Notes: generated from the sequence alone by a model not told the origin. A stretch of DNA of 11,530 nt from Lachnospiraceae bacterium (GCA_009774245.1 VSNM01000124.1:1-11530), one strand, 5' to 3'; positions 1-5,890 are shown, counted from the stretch's first letter. Made by a program: numbers and translations.

Positions 1-2
1 AG

Positions 3-767
3 GCAATTATCGGGCCGGAGCTGTGGGAGGCTGTCCAGAAAATCAATCAGGCGGCGAAACAGATTTCCGCTAACAATACGCCGCCCCAAGCATCTCTGTT
101 TACCGGAAAGCTGGTCTGCGCGGACTGCGGGCATCCTCTGGTTGCCGCCCGCGAAACACAGCGCCGGAAAAATGGCACTGTCAAGCACTATACTTCTTAT
201 TTCTGCTCCCGGTTTGCCACTACCGGACACAGCATCTGCTCCTGGCACCGGATTTTTGAGATCAGCTTGAAAAACCTGGTGCTGAGTGAAATCCGGGCGC
301 ATGGCAAAGCGGTTGCAGCCGATGAAGCCGCTGTACTGGATAAGCTGAAACAGCACATCCAATCCGCAAGCGCCGCGCAACAAGAGGACTGCCGACAGGA
401 AATCAGCCGTTTGCGGCGGCGTTTGGAGGAGCTGGAACAGATCACCGCAAAACTTTATGAAGATAAGGTAAGCGGGGCAATCAGCGGCGATTCCTTCTCG
501 GTTCTGATTCAAAAGAACGAGCAGGAACGCATCCAGAAATCGGAACGCCTGGACAGCCTGTTAGCCGGGGAACGGAAAGCCCAGCAGGACATCGCCAATA
601 TCCACCAGTGGGCCGGAACCATCCGGCAGTATCTGGACTTGCAGGAACTGAACCGGGAAATCATTGAGGAACTGATTGACCGCATTGAAGTTGGAGAACG
701 AACCGTCATAGACGGTCAAAGACACCAGGACATTAAAATTTACTACCGCTTTGTTGGGCTGGTGTGA
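3..767 (+). CDS. Large serine recombinase, C-terminal part (5' end outside window)
   Basis: The frame is open from the left edge, giving 254 residues and a TGA stop. This is the DNA-binding half of a large serine recombinase, the enzyme that excises and integrates Tn4451/Tn1549-type elements. Visible residues 39-79 form a recombinase zinc beta ribbon: CADC (Cys39, Cys42) followed by Cys68 and Cys79. A charged helical stretch of about residues 105-190 is the coiled-coil typical of this family, and the end IKIYYRFVGLV is a common C-terminus. The catalytic resolvase domain must lie before the window. Such genes usually sit at one extreme of their element, so an element boundary is expected shortly after the stop. 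The DNA is visibly more GC-rich than the transporter genes at 2339-4848. Family call is secure; the exact element is not identifiable. Confidence 0.9.
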   Translation, partial: AIIGPELWEAVQKINQAAKQISANNTPPQASLFTGKLVCADCGHPLVAARETQRRKNGTVKHYTSYFCSRFATTGHSICSWHRIFEISLKNLVLSEIRAHGKAVAADEAAVLDKLKQHIQSASAAQQEDCRQEISRLRRRLEELEQITAKLYEDKVSGAISGDSFSVLIQKNEQERIQKSERLDSLLAGERKAQQDIANIHQWAGTIRQYLDLQELNREIIEELIDRIEVGERTVIDGQRHQDIKIYYRFVGLV

Positions 768-903
768 TCGGGCAAAAAAAGCGCCTGACCGCATCAGCAG
801 CCAGACGAAAACATTCTGTAACAGCAGCGATATTTGATTGTTGCACACTGATTTGTCGAATTGGAGAGAAATTAGCAGTTTACCCCTCCCAAATGCCTCG
901 TGT
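768..903. other. Non-coding segment between two converging recombinase genes, possible element end
   Basis: These about 135 bases lie between the stop of the plus-strand recombinase and the point where the minus-strand recombinase stops resembling its family. No convincing gene is present. In the minus direction there is a T-run after a GC-rich stretch (about 770-790). By analogy with elements whose recombinase gene is terminal, the right end and attachment junction of the left-hand element may be here. No target-site duplication can be recognised because the other end is outside the window. Confidence 0.3.
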
Positions 904-1313
904 TCTTGATGATGTTCAAAAAGGGGGGGGGTAAAGTCGCTGTCCTGTTGGTTTGCGCTGTCTATGCCGTTGTTGATAGCGATAAACCGCATTCCTTTTT
1001 CCACGAACAGGATTTCGGTATAAAATCCCACTTTCAGATAATCACGTCCAAGCCGCGACATATCTTTGACAATCAGCGTCGCCACTTCTCCGTTTTCAAT
1101 CCGTTCCAGAAGTTCGCTCCAACTCGGACGGTTGAAGTTCGTTCCAGAGTATCCGTCGTCTACGAAAAACGCAGTATTTGAGAAATGATTTTCTTTTGCG
1201 TATTTACTTAAAATTGCCTTTTGATTAACAATGCTGTTGCTGTCGCCCTGTAATTCGTCGTCGCGTGATAAGCGGCAATAGAGGGCGGTAATTTTGTCAG
1301 ACTGCCTTAACAT
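872..1313 (-). pseudogene. Truncated large serine recombinase, N-terminal catalytic domain, frameshifted
   Basis: The start at 1313 is preceded by AAAGGAG at a suitable distance. The reading begins MLRQSDKITALYCRLSRDDE, the resolvase N-terminus of TnpX-type recombinases, with catalytic Ser16 inside YCRLSRD. Further hallmarks are DGYSGTNFNRPSW, VKDMSRLGRDYLKVGFYTE and NNGIDSANQQDSDFTP. After residue ~125 the family continues P-F-L-N-I-I-N-E-W. Here a run of nine G on the plus strand (923-931, C on the coding strand) shifts the frame. With eight the reading would be TPPFLNIIKNTRHLGG and would stop at 872-874. Either way the zinc ribbon and coiled-coil are gone, so this is a remnant of about 145 residues rather than a working integrase. 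It belongs with tnpW and mobC behind it. Confidence 0.85.
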
Positions 1314-1389
1314 AGTTTCTGCTCCTTTCATCGGCGGGCAGTCTGCTAATACAGGATTGCTTACCCCTATTTTATCGGCTCCGGCATTT

Positions 1390-1590
1390 TTAATCAACAT
1401 CTTTTTTGCCCTTTTCCTGCTCAATAAGGCGTAAAACCTTGTGGGGCAGGCTCCTTTCCCCGTCATAACTGCCTGTAAAGCGATACAGCGTCCTGCCAGA
1501 TTTTATCGTTACTTCATGCGTTGGCAATTCTTGAAACAGCGGATTTTCCACCACGATATGCCCGTCCTTGATTTTGCGTTTCCGTTCCAT
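1390..1590 (-). CDS. Small transposon protein, TnpW-like
   Basis: The product is 66 residues. I prefer the ATG at 1590 over the upstream one at 1629 because AAAGGA lies 10 bases before it. The protein is basic at the N-terminus (MERKRKIKDG), then has a short beta-rich core, HEVTIKSGRTLYRFTGSYDG, and an amphipathic end, LPHKVLRLIEQEKGKK. This pattern, a short strand region followed by K-x-L-R-L-I, resembles TnpW, a small protein of unknown role encoded beside the recombinase in Tn4451-type elements. It lies 76 bases upstream of the truncated recombinase and about 120 bases downstream of mobC, all on one strand, so the three were probably co-transcribed. Family assignment is from pattern and context. 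Confidence 0.6.
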   Translation of the reverse strand: MERKRKIKDGHIVVENPLFQELPTHEVTIKSGRTLYRFTGSYDGERSLPHKVLRLIEQEKGKKDVD

Positions 1591-1710
1591 TTCTTTCCCG
1601 TCCTTTCTAAAGATAAAACTGAATAGCAAGCATAGAGAACGGATAGCCGTTCTCGTAAAATGCCCGTCTGCCGCCGGAGCATTTTGCTTGTTGGGAAGTA
1701 TCCCAAACCC

Positions 1711-2052
1711 TCATTTCATTAAACTTTTGAATTGCAGAAGCAATCGCCGTTCCAATCGCCAGACTTCTTCCATGGCGCGTTTTATCTCGTCCATGTCGTC
1801 TGCGTAAATTCGTCCGGTTTCGTTGATACGCTTTGCAATCTGATTGATATTCACGCCGATTTTCTGAAGCTGCGCCGTATGCCCTTTGACTTCCTGCAAA
1901 TCAAGCGTGATAATGTAGCCGTCAATGAGTATTTTCCGAGCATAGGCAGAAAGATTGAGTGTCGGTATCTGTTGCATTTTTTCTTCAATCAATGCCCGTT
2001 CTTCTTCTGTTACCCGAATAATGATTTGCACGTTTCGTTTCCTGTTTTCCAT
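1711..2052 (-). CDS. mobC: Relaxosome accessory protein MobC
   Basis: The product is 113 residues. Residues 6-45 (QIIIRVTEEERALIEEKM, then LNLSAYARKILIDG) match a ribbon-helix-helix DNA-binding fold. Residues ~65-83 (IGVNINQIAKRINETGRI) are the signature of bacterial MobC, and a charged helix follows. MobC binds at oriT and helps the relaxase open the strand for conjugative mobilisation. A GGGGG ribosome site lies eight bases before the ATG. A relaxase gene normally follows mobC directly; here only about 120 bases separate it from tnpW, so the relaxase is missing and the protein is probably orphaned. In many related elements oriT lies upstream of mobC, which would be 2053-2280. Confidence 0.9.
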   Translation of the reverse strand: MENRKRNVQIIIRVTEEERALIEEKMQQIPTLNLSAYARKILIDGYIITLDLQEVKGHTAQLQKIGVNINQIAKRINETGRIYADDMDEIKRAMEEVWRLERRLLLQFKSLMK

Positions 2053-2084
2053 GAGTAGCCCCCTTTCGCTAACAAGACGTTTGT

Positions 2085-2232
2085 AAGCGGTTTTTCTACC
2101 CGCTTTGTGATAATTTTTCTTTCACTACCTACTACACCAGACATGGCAATTTTGCCGAAGATTTTAGAAAAGTTTAAGAAATATTTTTTCCTACTTCCTA
2201 CTACGGGAAACGCGCCGAAAATGCCAAACATA
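2085..2232. other. mobC upstream region with hairpin and direct repeats, candidate oriT
   Basis: The non-coding stretch between the divergent mobC and regulator genes has a six-pair hairpin (AAGCGG 2085-2090 with CCGCTT 2100-2105). It also has a near-repeat, CTACCTACTAC at 2125-2135 and CTTCCTACTAC at 2194-2204, 69 bases apart. Each copy is followed within about 20 bases by a GCCGAA word, and GGCAA-TT-TTGCC (2145-2156) is a small palindrome. MobC family proteins act at repeats of this sort, so oriT is the natural candidate. No nick-site consensus was recognised. Confidence 0.35.
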
Positions 2233-2280
2233 CACCGAAAAATATTCCATATTTTTAATTGCGCTATATCAAAGTGTCGA

Positions 2281-2309
2281 TTGACTTTTTAGTATCAAAA
2301 TGATAATAT
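2281..2309 (+). promoter_or_regulatory. Promoter and operator of the ArsR-type regulator gene
   Basis: TTGACT (2281-2286) and TAATAT (2304-2309) are separated by exactly 17 bases, a near-consensus vegetative promoter. Between and overlapping the -10 is the palindrome TATCA-AAA-TGATA (2293-2305). The same layout recurs before the transporter operon at 2915-2943, so this is the likely autoregulatory operator. The ribosome site AGGAGG follows, seven bases before the ATG at 2339. Confidence 0.8.
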
Positions 2310-2338
2310 TTTCATATATCAACGCAGGAGGGTGAAAG

Positions 2339-2881
2339 ATGACAGGTAGGCTTATGGAGTGCATTACAAATCCGGTGAAATGTAAGTTACTGCTTGAAAT
2401 ACATTCAAAGGGGAAAGCAACTGCAAAACAGTTAGCCGATATTTATACCGACATTCCCCAAGCTACCTTATACCGGCATCTCAAAAAAATGTTAAGCGAC
2501 GGTATTTTACAGGTGGTGGAAGAAACACAGGTGCGCGGTACGGTAGAAAAAACTTATTCGTTGGCACATAACCTCATCAGCGATATAGAAACAATCGTCG
2601 AGAAAAATTCCGGCGAACTTTATATGCAGTATTTCATGCAATATTTCATTGGGTTTGCAAAACAGTTTCAAGAATATTGCCACTCTCCGAATATCAATAT
2701 CAAAAAAGATATGACGGGATTTTCTCTTTCCCCGCTATATCTGTCTGATGATGAATTGACTTCTCTTATAAAAAATATTTCTCAAATAATCAGCGCAGTA
2801 AAAAGTAATGAACCCAATTCGGAGCGCAAGCTGCGGACGATAGGCATAATCGTATCTCCGGCAGAAAATACAGATAAATAA
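2339..2881 (+). CDS. ArsR-like winged-helix transcriptional regulator
   Basis: The product is 180 residues, with AGGAGG seven bases before the ATG. Residues ~5-75 form a winged helix-turn-helix of the ArsR/HTH_20 kind: CITNPVKCKLLLEIHSKG, then ATAKQLADIY, the recognition helix PQATLYRHLKKML, and a wing around VRGTVEKTYSLA. The rest (76-180) is a helical region without cysteine pairs or other metal-site motifs, likely for dimerisation or ligand sensing. It lies directly before, but is terminated separately from, the PLDc_N/ABC operon. Both genes carry TATCA-N3-TGATA at their promoters, so it probably represses itself and the transporter. The inducer is unknown. A PadR-type label is possible, but the N-terminus fits ArsR better. 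Confidence 0.8.
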   Translation: MTGRLMECITNPVKCKLLLEIHSKGKATAKQLADIYTDIPQATLYRHLKKMLSDGILQVVEETQVRGTVEKTYSLAHNLISDIETIVEKNSGELYMQYFMQYFIGFAKQFQEYCHSPNINIKKDMTGFSLSPLYLSDDELTSLIKNISQIISAVKSNEPNSERKLRTIGIIVSPAENTDK

Positions 2882-2885
2882 AATG

Positions 2886-2912
2886 ACCGTCCCAAACCAG
2901 AGGGACGGTTTC
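2886..2912 (+). terminator. Rho-independent terminator after the regulator gene
   Basis: ACCGTCCC (2886-2893) pairs with GGGACGGT (2902-2909) around an eight-base loop and runs into TTTCT. It starts five bases after the regulator's stop codon and ends just before the next promoter, so the regulator and transporter are separate transcription units. Confidence 0.85.
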
Positions 2913-2914
2913 TA

Positions 2915-2943
2915 TTGACTTTATATTATCATTATGATAATAT
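2915..2943 (+). promoter_or_regulatory. Promoter and operator of the PLDc_N/ABC transporter operon
   Basis: TTGACT (2915-2920) and TAATAT (2938-2943) are 17 bases apart. Positions 2923-2943 form a 21-base palindrome with ten-base arms (ATATTATCAT and ATGATAATAT around a single T) covering the spacer end and the -10. Its core, TATCA-N3-TGATA, is the same as at the regulator's own promoter. A bound repressor would block RNA polymerase directly. Confidence 0.85.
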
Positions 2944-2975
2944 TATTGAAACGATAAAATACAGGAGGAAAAACA

Positions 2976-3179
2976 ATGAACACATTATTTGAAATTATGC
3001 CTTTACTAGCTCCCATTCTGTTGGTAGACATTATTCTTGCAGTAGCGGCGGTAAGACACATTCTGCGACACCCACGCTATCGTTTCGGAAACAAAACCAT
3101 GTGGCTTGTAATTGCCGTGGTCCTCTTACTCTTTGGACCGATTATTTATTTTGTCTTTGGAAAGGGGGAGAACGAATGA
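2976..3179 (+). CDS. Small PLDc_N-domain membrane protein
   Basis: The product is 67 residues, with AGGAGG nine bases before the ATG. It has two hydrophobic segments (about residues 5-25 and 42-61) joined by a basic stretch, RHILRHPRYRFGNKT. The end GPIIYFVFGKGE is typical of the PLDc_N family (phospholipase D-nuclease N-terminal domain), here as a stand-alone peptide without any phospholipase. Its stop overlaps the ATPase start as ATGA, so translation is coupled and it probably works with the transporter in the membrane. Stand-alone PLDc_N peptides recur beside bacteriocin- or antibiotic-related ABC exporters, but the exact role is not known. Confidence 0.8.
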   Translation: MNTLFEIMPLLAPILLVDIILAVAAVRHILRHPRYRFGNKTMWLVIAVVLLLFGPIIYFVFGKGENE

Positions 3180-4093
3180 ACGTCCTCACAATACAAAATT
3201 TATCAAAAAGTTTTGGAAAACAGACAATCATTGACAATCTTAATCTGTCTGTTCCAGAGAGAAGTGTCTTTGGCTTCATAGGGAAAAATGGTGCTGGCAA
3301 AACAACAACTATGAAAATGGTATTGGGACTGTTACAGCCCGACAAGGGAGAAATCCATGTCTGCAATGAGCCTGTTTGTTTTGGACAGACAAGGACAAAT
3401 CAATATATTGGATATTTGCCGGACGTTCCGGAATTTTATAACTATATGACGCCGATACAGTATCTAAAGCTATGCGGAGAAGTCATTGGTCTATCAAAAA
3501 CCGAAATTTCAAAAAGAAGTGATGAACTTCTCTCCCTTGTCGGTCTAAACGATGTAACAAAGCAAATCGGCGGATTTTCTCGCGGTATGAAACAACGATT
3601 AGGAATTGCACAGGCATTGCTCACACAGCCCAAATTACTGATTTGTGATGAACCGACAAGTGCGCTTGACCCCGTAGGAAGAAAAGAGATTTTGGATATT
3701 CTTTATAAAATCAGCGGAACGACAACGGTGTTGTTTTCCACGCATATTCTTTCTGATGTGGAGCGCATTTGCGACCATGCAGCCTTTTTGAATGAGGGAA
3801 AAATCGCTGTTACTGGAACACTTGCAGAAATTAAGGCTTTACATGGACATGACAGCTTGCTTTTAGAATTTTCGGCGGATCAAGATTTACAGCTTTTCAA
3901 AAAACAAAAATCCATAGAGCCATTGCTACTTCATTCCGAAGAAAATAACAGGGAACTTATTTTGCATAGTCGAGATATGGTAAGTGTGCAAAAATTATTG
4001 TTTCGTGTACTTGCGGAAACAGGGATTTGTCCCGTAAAAATAGAACTTATGGAGCCGTCCCTTGAAAGCCTGTTTTTGGAGGTAGTGAAATGA
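3176..4093 (+). CDS. ABC transporter ATP-binding protein (BcrA/drug-export type)
   Basis: The product is 305 residues. I start it at the ATG at 3176, which overlaps the preceding stop (ATGA) and has GGGGGAG upstream, rather than an earlier in-frame ATG at 3101 inside the previous gene. It has Walker A GKNGAGKTT (residues 36-44), the signature GFSRGMKQRLGIAQAL, Walker B LLICDEPTSALDP and the switch histidine in STHIL. The C-terminal ~90 residues form the extra domain of the BcrA-like subfamily, which powers export of peptides or antibiotics or gives self-immunity. It pairs with the permease that begins in its last codons. Substrate cannot be read from the sequence. Confidence 0.93.
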   Translation: MNVLTIQNLSKSFGKQTIIDNLNLSVPERSVFGFIGKNGAGKTTTMKMVLGLLQPDKGEIHVCNEPVCFGQTRTNQYIGYLPDVPEFYNYMTPIQYLKLCGEVIGLSKTEISKRSDELLSLVGLNDVTKQIGGFSRGMKQRLGIAQALLTQPKLLICDEPTSALDPVGRKEILDILYKISGTTTVLFSTHILSDVERICDHAAFLNEGKIAVTGTLAEIKALHGHDSLLLEFSADQDLQLFKKQKSIEPLLLHSEENNRELILHSRDMVSVQKLLFRVLAETGICPVKIELMEPSLESLFLEVVK

Positions 4094-4848
4094 GTGGATA
4101 TATTGCTTTTATAAAAAAAGAGTTTACGGAAAATATGAAGAACTATCGTTTCCTTATTCTGTTCGCAGTCTTTCTGATTTTTGGTATTATGAGTGCATTT
4201 CTCGCAAAGTTTACGCCGGAAATATTATCGGCTTTAGCCGCAGATATGGAAATGACCTCTGAACCAGTCGCTTTGGACGCATGGAAACAATTTTACAAGA
4301 ACATTTCTGGCGTTGGTTTCAGTGCATTTATCATTTTGTTTGGAAGTTGTCTGTCAAATGAATATTCCAAAGGAACCTTGGTTTTAATGGTTACGAAAGG
4401 ATTATCCCGTAAAGCTGTTATCCTTGCGAAATATACGGTAGCCGCCGCGCTTATGACAATCAGTTATTGGATTGGATATGCTTCTACATACGGTTATACA
4501 GCCCTTTTATGGAATGATAACCACCTTTCAAATGTTGCTTTCGCGGCAGTTTCACTTTGGATAGTCGGCTTTCTATATTTGAGTATTTTAATGATTGGGT
4601 GCGTGATATTCAAACAAACTTTTACAAGCATACTCTTTACAGGCGGCATTGTCGCCATAATATCCTTACTCGGAATGATAGAACCGATTGCGAAATTCAA
4701 TCCATTCATTTTAACTTCAAAAAATATAGATTTGATTTCCGGCGAAGCTGTTCCGGCAGAATTTATGATACCTGCTGTTATTTCCATTTCCTTATCCATT
4801 TTTGGGGTGTTGATTGCCATTCGCCTTTTCAATAAAAAGCAGCTTTAA
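4090..4848 (+). CDS. ABC-2 type transporter permease
   Basis: The product is 252 residues, starting in an ATGA overlap with the ATPase gene. An N-terminal cytoplasmic helix (IAFIKKEFTENMKNYRF) is followed by about six membrane segments at roughly residues 20-40, 75-90, 110-135, 145-170, 178-197 and 225-245, with a large outside loop between the first two. This is the ABC-2 layout of peptide and antibiotic exporters. The motif NEYSKGTLVLMVTKGLSR is the usual coupling region of such permeases. With the PLDc_N peptide and ATPase it forms a three-gene exporter or immunity operon. It is the last gene before a series of hairpins from 4912 on. Confidence 0.88.
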   Translation: MSGYIAFIKKEFTENMKNYRFLILFAVFLIFGIMSAFLAKFTPEILSALAADMEMTSEPVALDAWKQFYKNISGVGFSAFIILFGSCLSNEYSKGTLVLMVTKGLSRKAVILAKYTVAAALMTISYWIGYASTYGYTALLWNDNHLSNVAFAAVSLWIVGFLYLSILMIGCVIFKQTFTSILFTGGIVAIISLLGMIEPIAKFNPFILTSKNIDLISGEAVPAEFMIPAVISISLSIFGVLIAIRLFNKKQL

Positions 4849-4911
4849 TTGTCGAATTTACAGCGATTTGAAGAAATACTCTTGAAGTCAACAATTCAAC
4901 ATCTGCGTAAA

Positions 4912-4954
4912 TCTGCTGGACGACGGCAAAAGAAAAAAGCCGTCGTCCAGCAGA
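4912..4954. repeat. Perfect 16-pair hairpin after the transporter operon
   Basis: TCTGCTGGACGACGGC (4912-4927) pairs without mismatch with GCCGTCGTCCAGCAGA (4939-4954) around an A-rich 11-base loop. It lies 63 bases after the permease stop and probably terminates or protects that transcript, although no T-run follows it on the plus strand. The symmetry suggests action on either strand. Confidence 0.75.
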
Positions 4955-4977
4955 CGTACTTCTATGCTCTTAATGCG

Positions 4978-5003
4978 GCGGCTTAGACTAAGCCGCTGTT
5001 TTA
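4978..5003 (+). terminator. Terminator-like hairpin, possible attenuator
   Basis: The stem is GCGGCTTAGACTAAGCCGC (4978-4996), an almost loopless palindrome followed by TGTTTTATTAT. The right arm AAGCCGC (4990-4996) could instead pair with a second GCGGCTT at 5009-5015. That would break this terminator, so the two folds are mutually exclusive. Confidence 0.6.
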
Positions 5004-5005
5004 TT

Positions 5006-5033
5006 ATGGCGGCTTCGGGAGGTAGCCGTCATG
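5006..5033 (+). promoter_or_regulatory. Hairpin holding the ribosome site and start codon of a small ORF
   Basis: ATGGCGGCT (5006-5014) pairs with AGCCGTCAT (5024-5032) with one G-U. The Shine-Dalgarno GGGAGG (5017-5022) is in the loop and the ATG at 5031 closes the stem. The fold would modulate translation of the 35-residue ORF at 5031. Confidence 0.5.
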
Positions 5034-5138
5034 TCGATTACAGTTATCACGAATAGCAGATTGTCAAAAAAATCCTATTTTCTGCAACGGCATATTCCGG
5101 TCATAGAGATGAACACACAAATCATCATAATTACTTAA
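5031..5138 (+). CDS. Short ORF, possible leader peptide
   Basis: This is a 35-residue ORF with an excellent ribosome site (GGGAGG, eight bases before the ATG). The peptide starts MSITVITNSRLSKK and ends TQIIIIT. It has no recognised domain. It sits behind the alternative hairpins at 4978-5032 and ahead of the sigma-like gene. It could be a leader peptide whose translation affects downstream transcription, as is known for the tet(M) leader of Tn916, or simply a small gene of the element. It is not long enough to judge by codon use. Confidence 0.45.
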   Translation: MSITVITNSRLSKKSYFLQRHIPVIEMNTQIIIIT

Positions 5139-5152
5139 ATAACTCATATTAC

Positions 5153-5190
5153 CAAACGCCTATGCGGTTTTATGCCTGCATGGGCGTTTG
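5153..5190. repeat. 13-pair hairpin upstream of the sigma-like gene
   Basis: CAAACGCCTATGC (5153-5165) pairs with GCATGGGCGTTTG (5178-5190) with one G-U pair and a 12-base loop. It is followed by TTGTAATAG rather than a long T-run. It lies in the leader of the sigma-like gene, 42 bases before its start, and may be another terminator or protein-binding site. Confidence 0.6.
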
Positions 5191-5199
5191 TTGTAATAG

Positions 5200-5226
5200 C
5201 CCCCTACTGGGAGGAAAGGGGGTGAT
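5200..5226 (+). promoter_or_regulatory. Strong ribosome site with possible masking stem
   Basis: AGGGGGTGAT (5217-5226) matches the ideal AGGAGGTGAT at nine of ten bases and lies six bases before the ATG at 5233. CCCCCT (5200-5205) is complementary to its first six bases, so the site can be hidden in a short stem. Confidence 0.55.
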
Positions 5227-5232
5227 GAGAAA

Positions 5233-5679
5233 ATGAGGTATTCCGAACAATTTATGGAGCATATCGAATATGCCTTTGCCGCGTTCTGTAAAATCGTTCT
5301 CCGCAATGCGGCAATCAGCGCGTACCGCGATTTGGGACGGAAACAGAAGCATGAAGTATCACTTGACTATCTGATGTCGGAAACGTCTTTTGAACCGTTT
5401 GCAACCGATAACTATTTTGAGCAGTATGTTTATGAGAAGCCGACTGTTTTTGTCGTGCAAGGGAAAGAAGTCGTCGTTACAAGTAAACGGTTAGCCGACG
5501 CATTAGCTAACCTGTCAGAACAAAGGCGCACTGTTCTGCTGATGAATTTCTTCCTCGGTTACAGCGAAAGAAAAATCGGGAATGAATACAAAAGAAGCAG
5601 AAGTGCAGTCAACTACTGGAAACTGGCGGCATTGAAGCAGTTAAGAAAAGAACTGGAGAAAACAAAACATGAGGAATAA
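5233..5679 (+). CDS. Sigma-70-like regulatory protein of conjugative elements (Tn916 Orf7 type)
   Basis: The product is 148 residues, with a start set by the near-ideal ribosome site AGGGGGTGAT. Residues ~86-140 are a sigma region 4-like helix-turn-helix: KRLADALANLSEQRRTVLL, then LGYSERKIGNEYKRSRSAVN and WKLAALKQLRKEL. The N-terminal half (YAFAAFCKIVLRNAAISAYRD) matches the start of this family but lacks a full sigma region 2. Proteins of this type are encoded with a small HTH partner in Tn916 and Tn1549 relatives and control transfer and excision genes. Its stop lies 11 bases inside the next gene, so the two are coupled. It marks this stretch as part of an integrative element. Confidence 0.85.
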   Translation: MRYSEQFMEHIEYAFAAFCKIVLRNAAISAYRDLGRKQKHEVSLDYLMSETSFEPFATDNYFEQYVYEKPTVFVVQGKEVVVTSKRLADALANLSEQRRTVLLMNFFLGYSERKIGNEYKRSRSAVNYWKLAALKQLRKELEKTKHEE

Positions 5680-5872
5680 GAAACTGATACCCTTTGAAAC
5701 CATTGAGAAAGCTGTTGCCGGCGAGCCGGAAGCCATAGACGCGGTACTGCGGCATTACACAGCGTGGATTAAATATCTGTCTACTTATCGCGGGCATATT
5801 AACGACGATATTCAAGACCGTTTGAAAGCACAGCTTATCAAAGCTATCCTGCAATTCCGTTTTGACAGGTAA
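5669..5872 (+). CDS. Small helix-turn-helix protein (Tn916 Orf8 type)
   Basis: The product is 67 residues, beginning MRNKKLIPFETIEKAVAGEP and ending in KAQLIKAILQFRFDR. This pattern, IPF-x-TIEKAV-x-G followed by AVLRHY and a terminal basic helix, matches the HTH family found after the sigma-like gene in Tn916-related elements. It resembles an isolated N-terminal sigma region. Together with the region 4-like protein at 5233 it may form a split regulator. It overlaps that gene by 11 bases and is followed within 20 bases by a strong terminator, so the pair is a closed unit. In Tn916 the next genes are xis and int; here they are absent. Confidence 0.85.
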   Translation: MRNKKLIPFETIEKAVAGEPEAIDAVLRHYTAWIKYLSTYRGHINDDIQDRLKAQLIKAILQFRFDR

Positions 5873-5890
5873 GAAGTAGCAAAGCCAGAA

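Noticed and set aside
900..1181. 93-residue plus-strand ORF
   Set aside because: It is the opposite strand of the truncated recombinase and has no recognisable domain.
561..1466. A continuous 301-residue minus-strand reading frame including the recombinase N-terminus
   Set aside because: Only residues from about 1313 down to ~932 resemble a recombinase. Beyond the nine-G run the frame is antisense to the plus-strand recombinase and has no family resemblance, and the part before 1313 overlaps tnpW without a better ribosome site.
1509..1706. 65-residue minus-strand ORF between mobC and tnpW
   Set aside because: It overlaps most of tnpW in another frame, and its sequence shows no domain. It is probably spurious, though the start of the reading (GYFPTSKMLRRQ) may recur after mobC in related elements.
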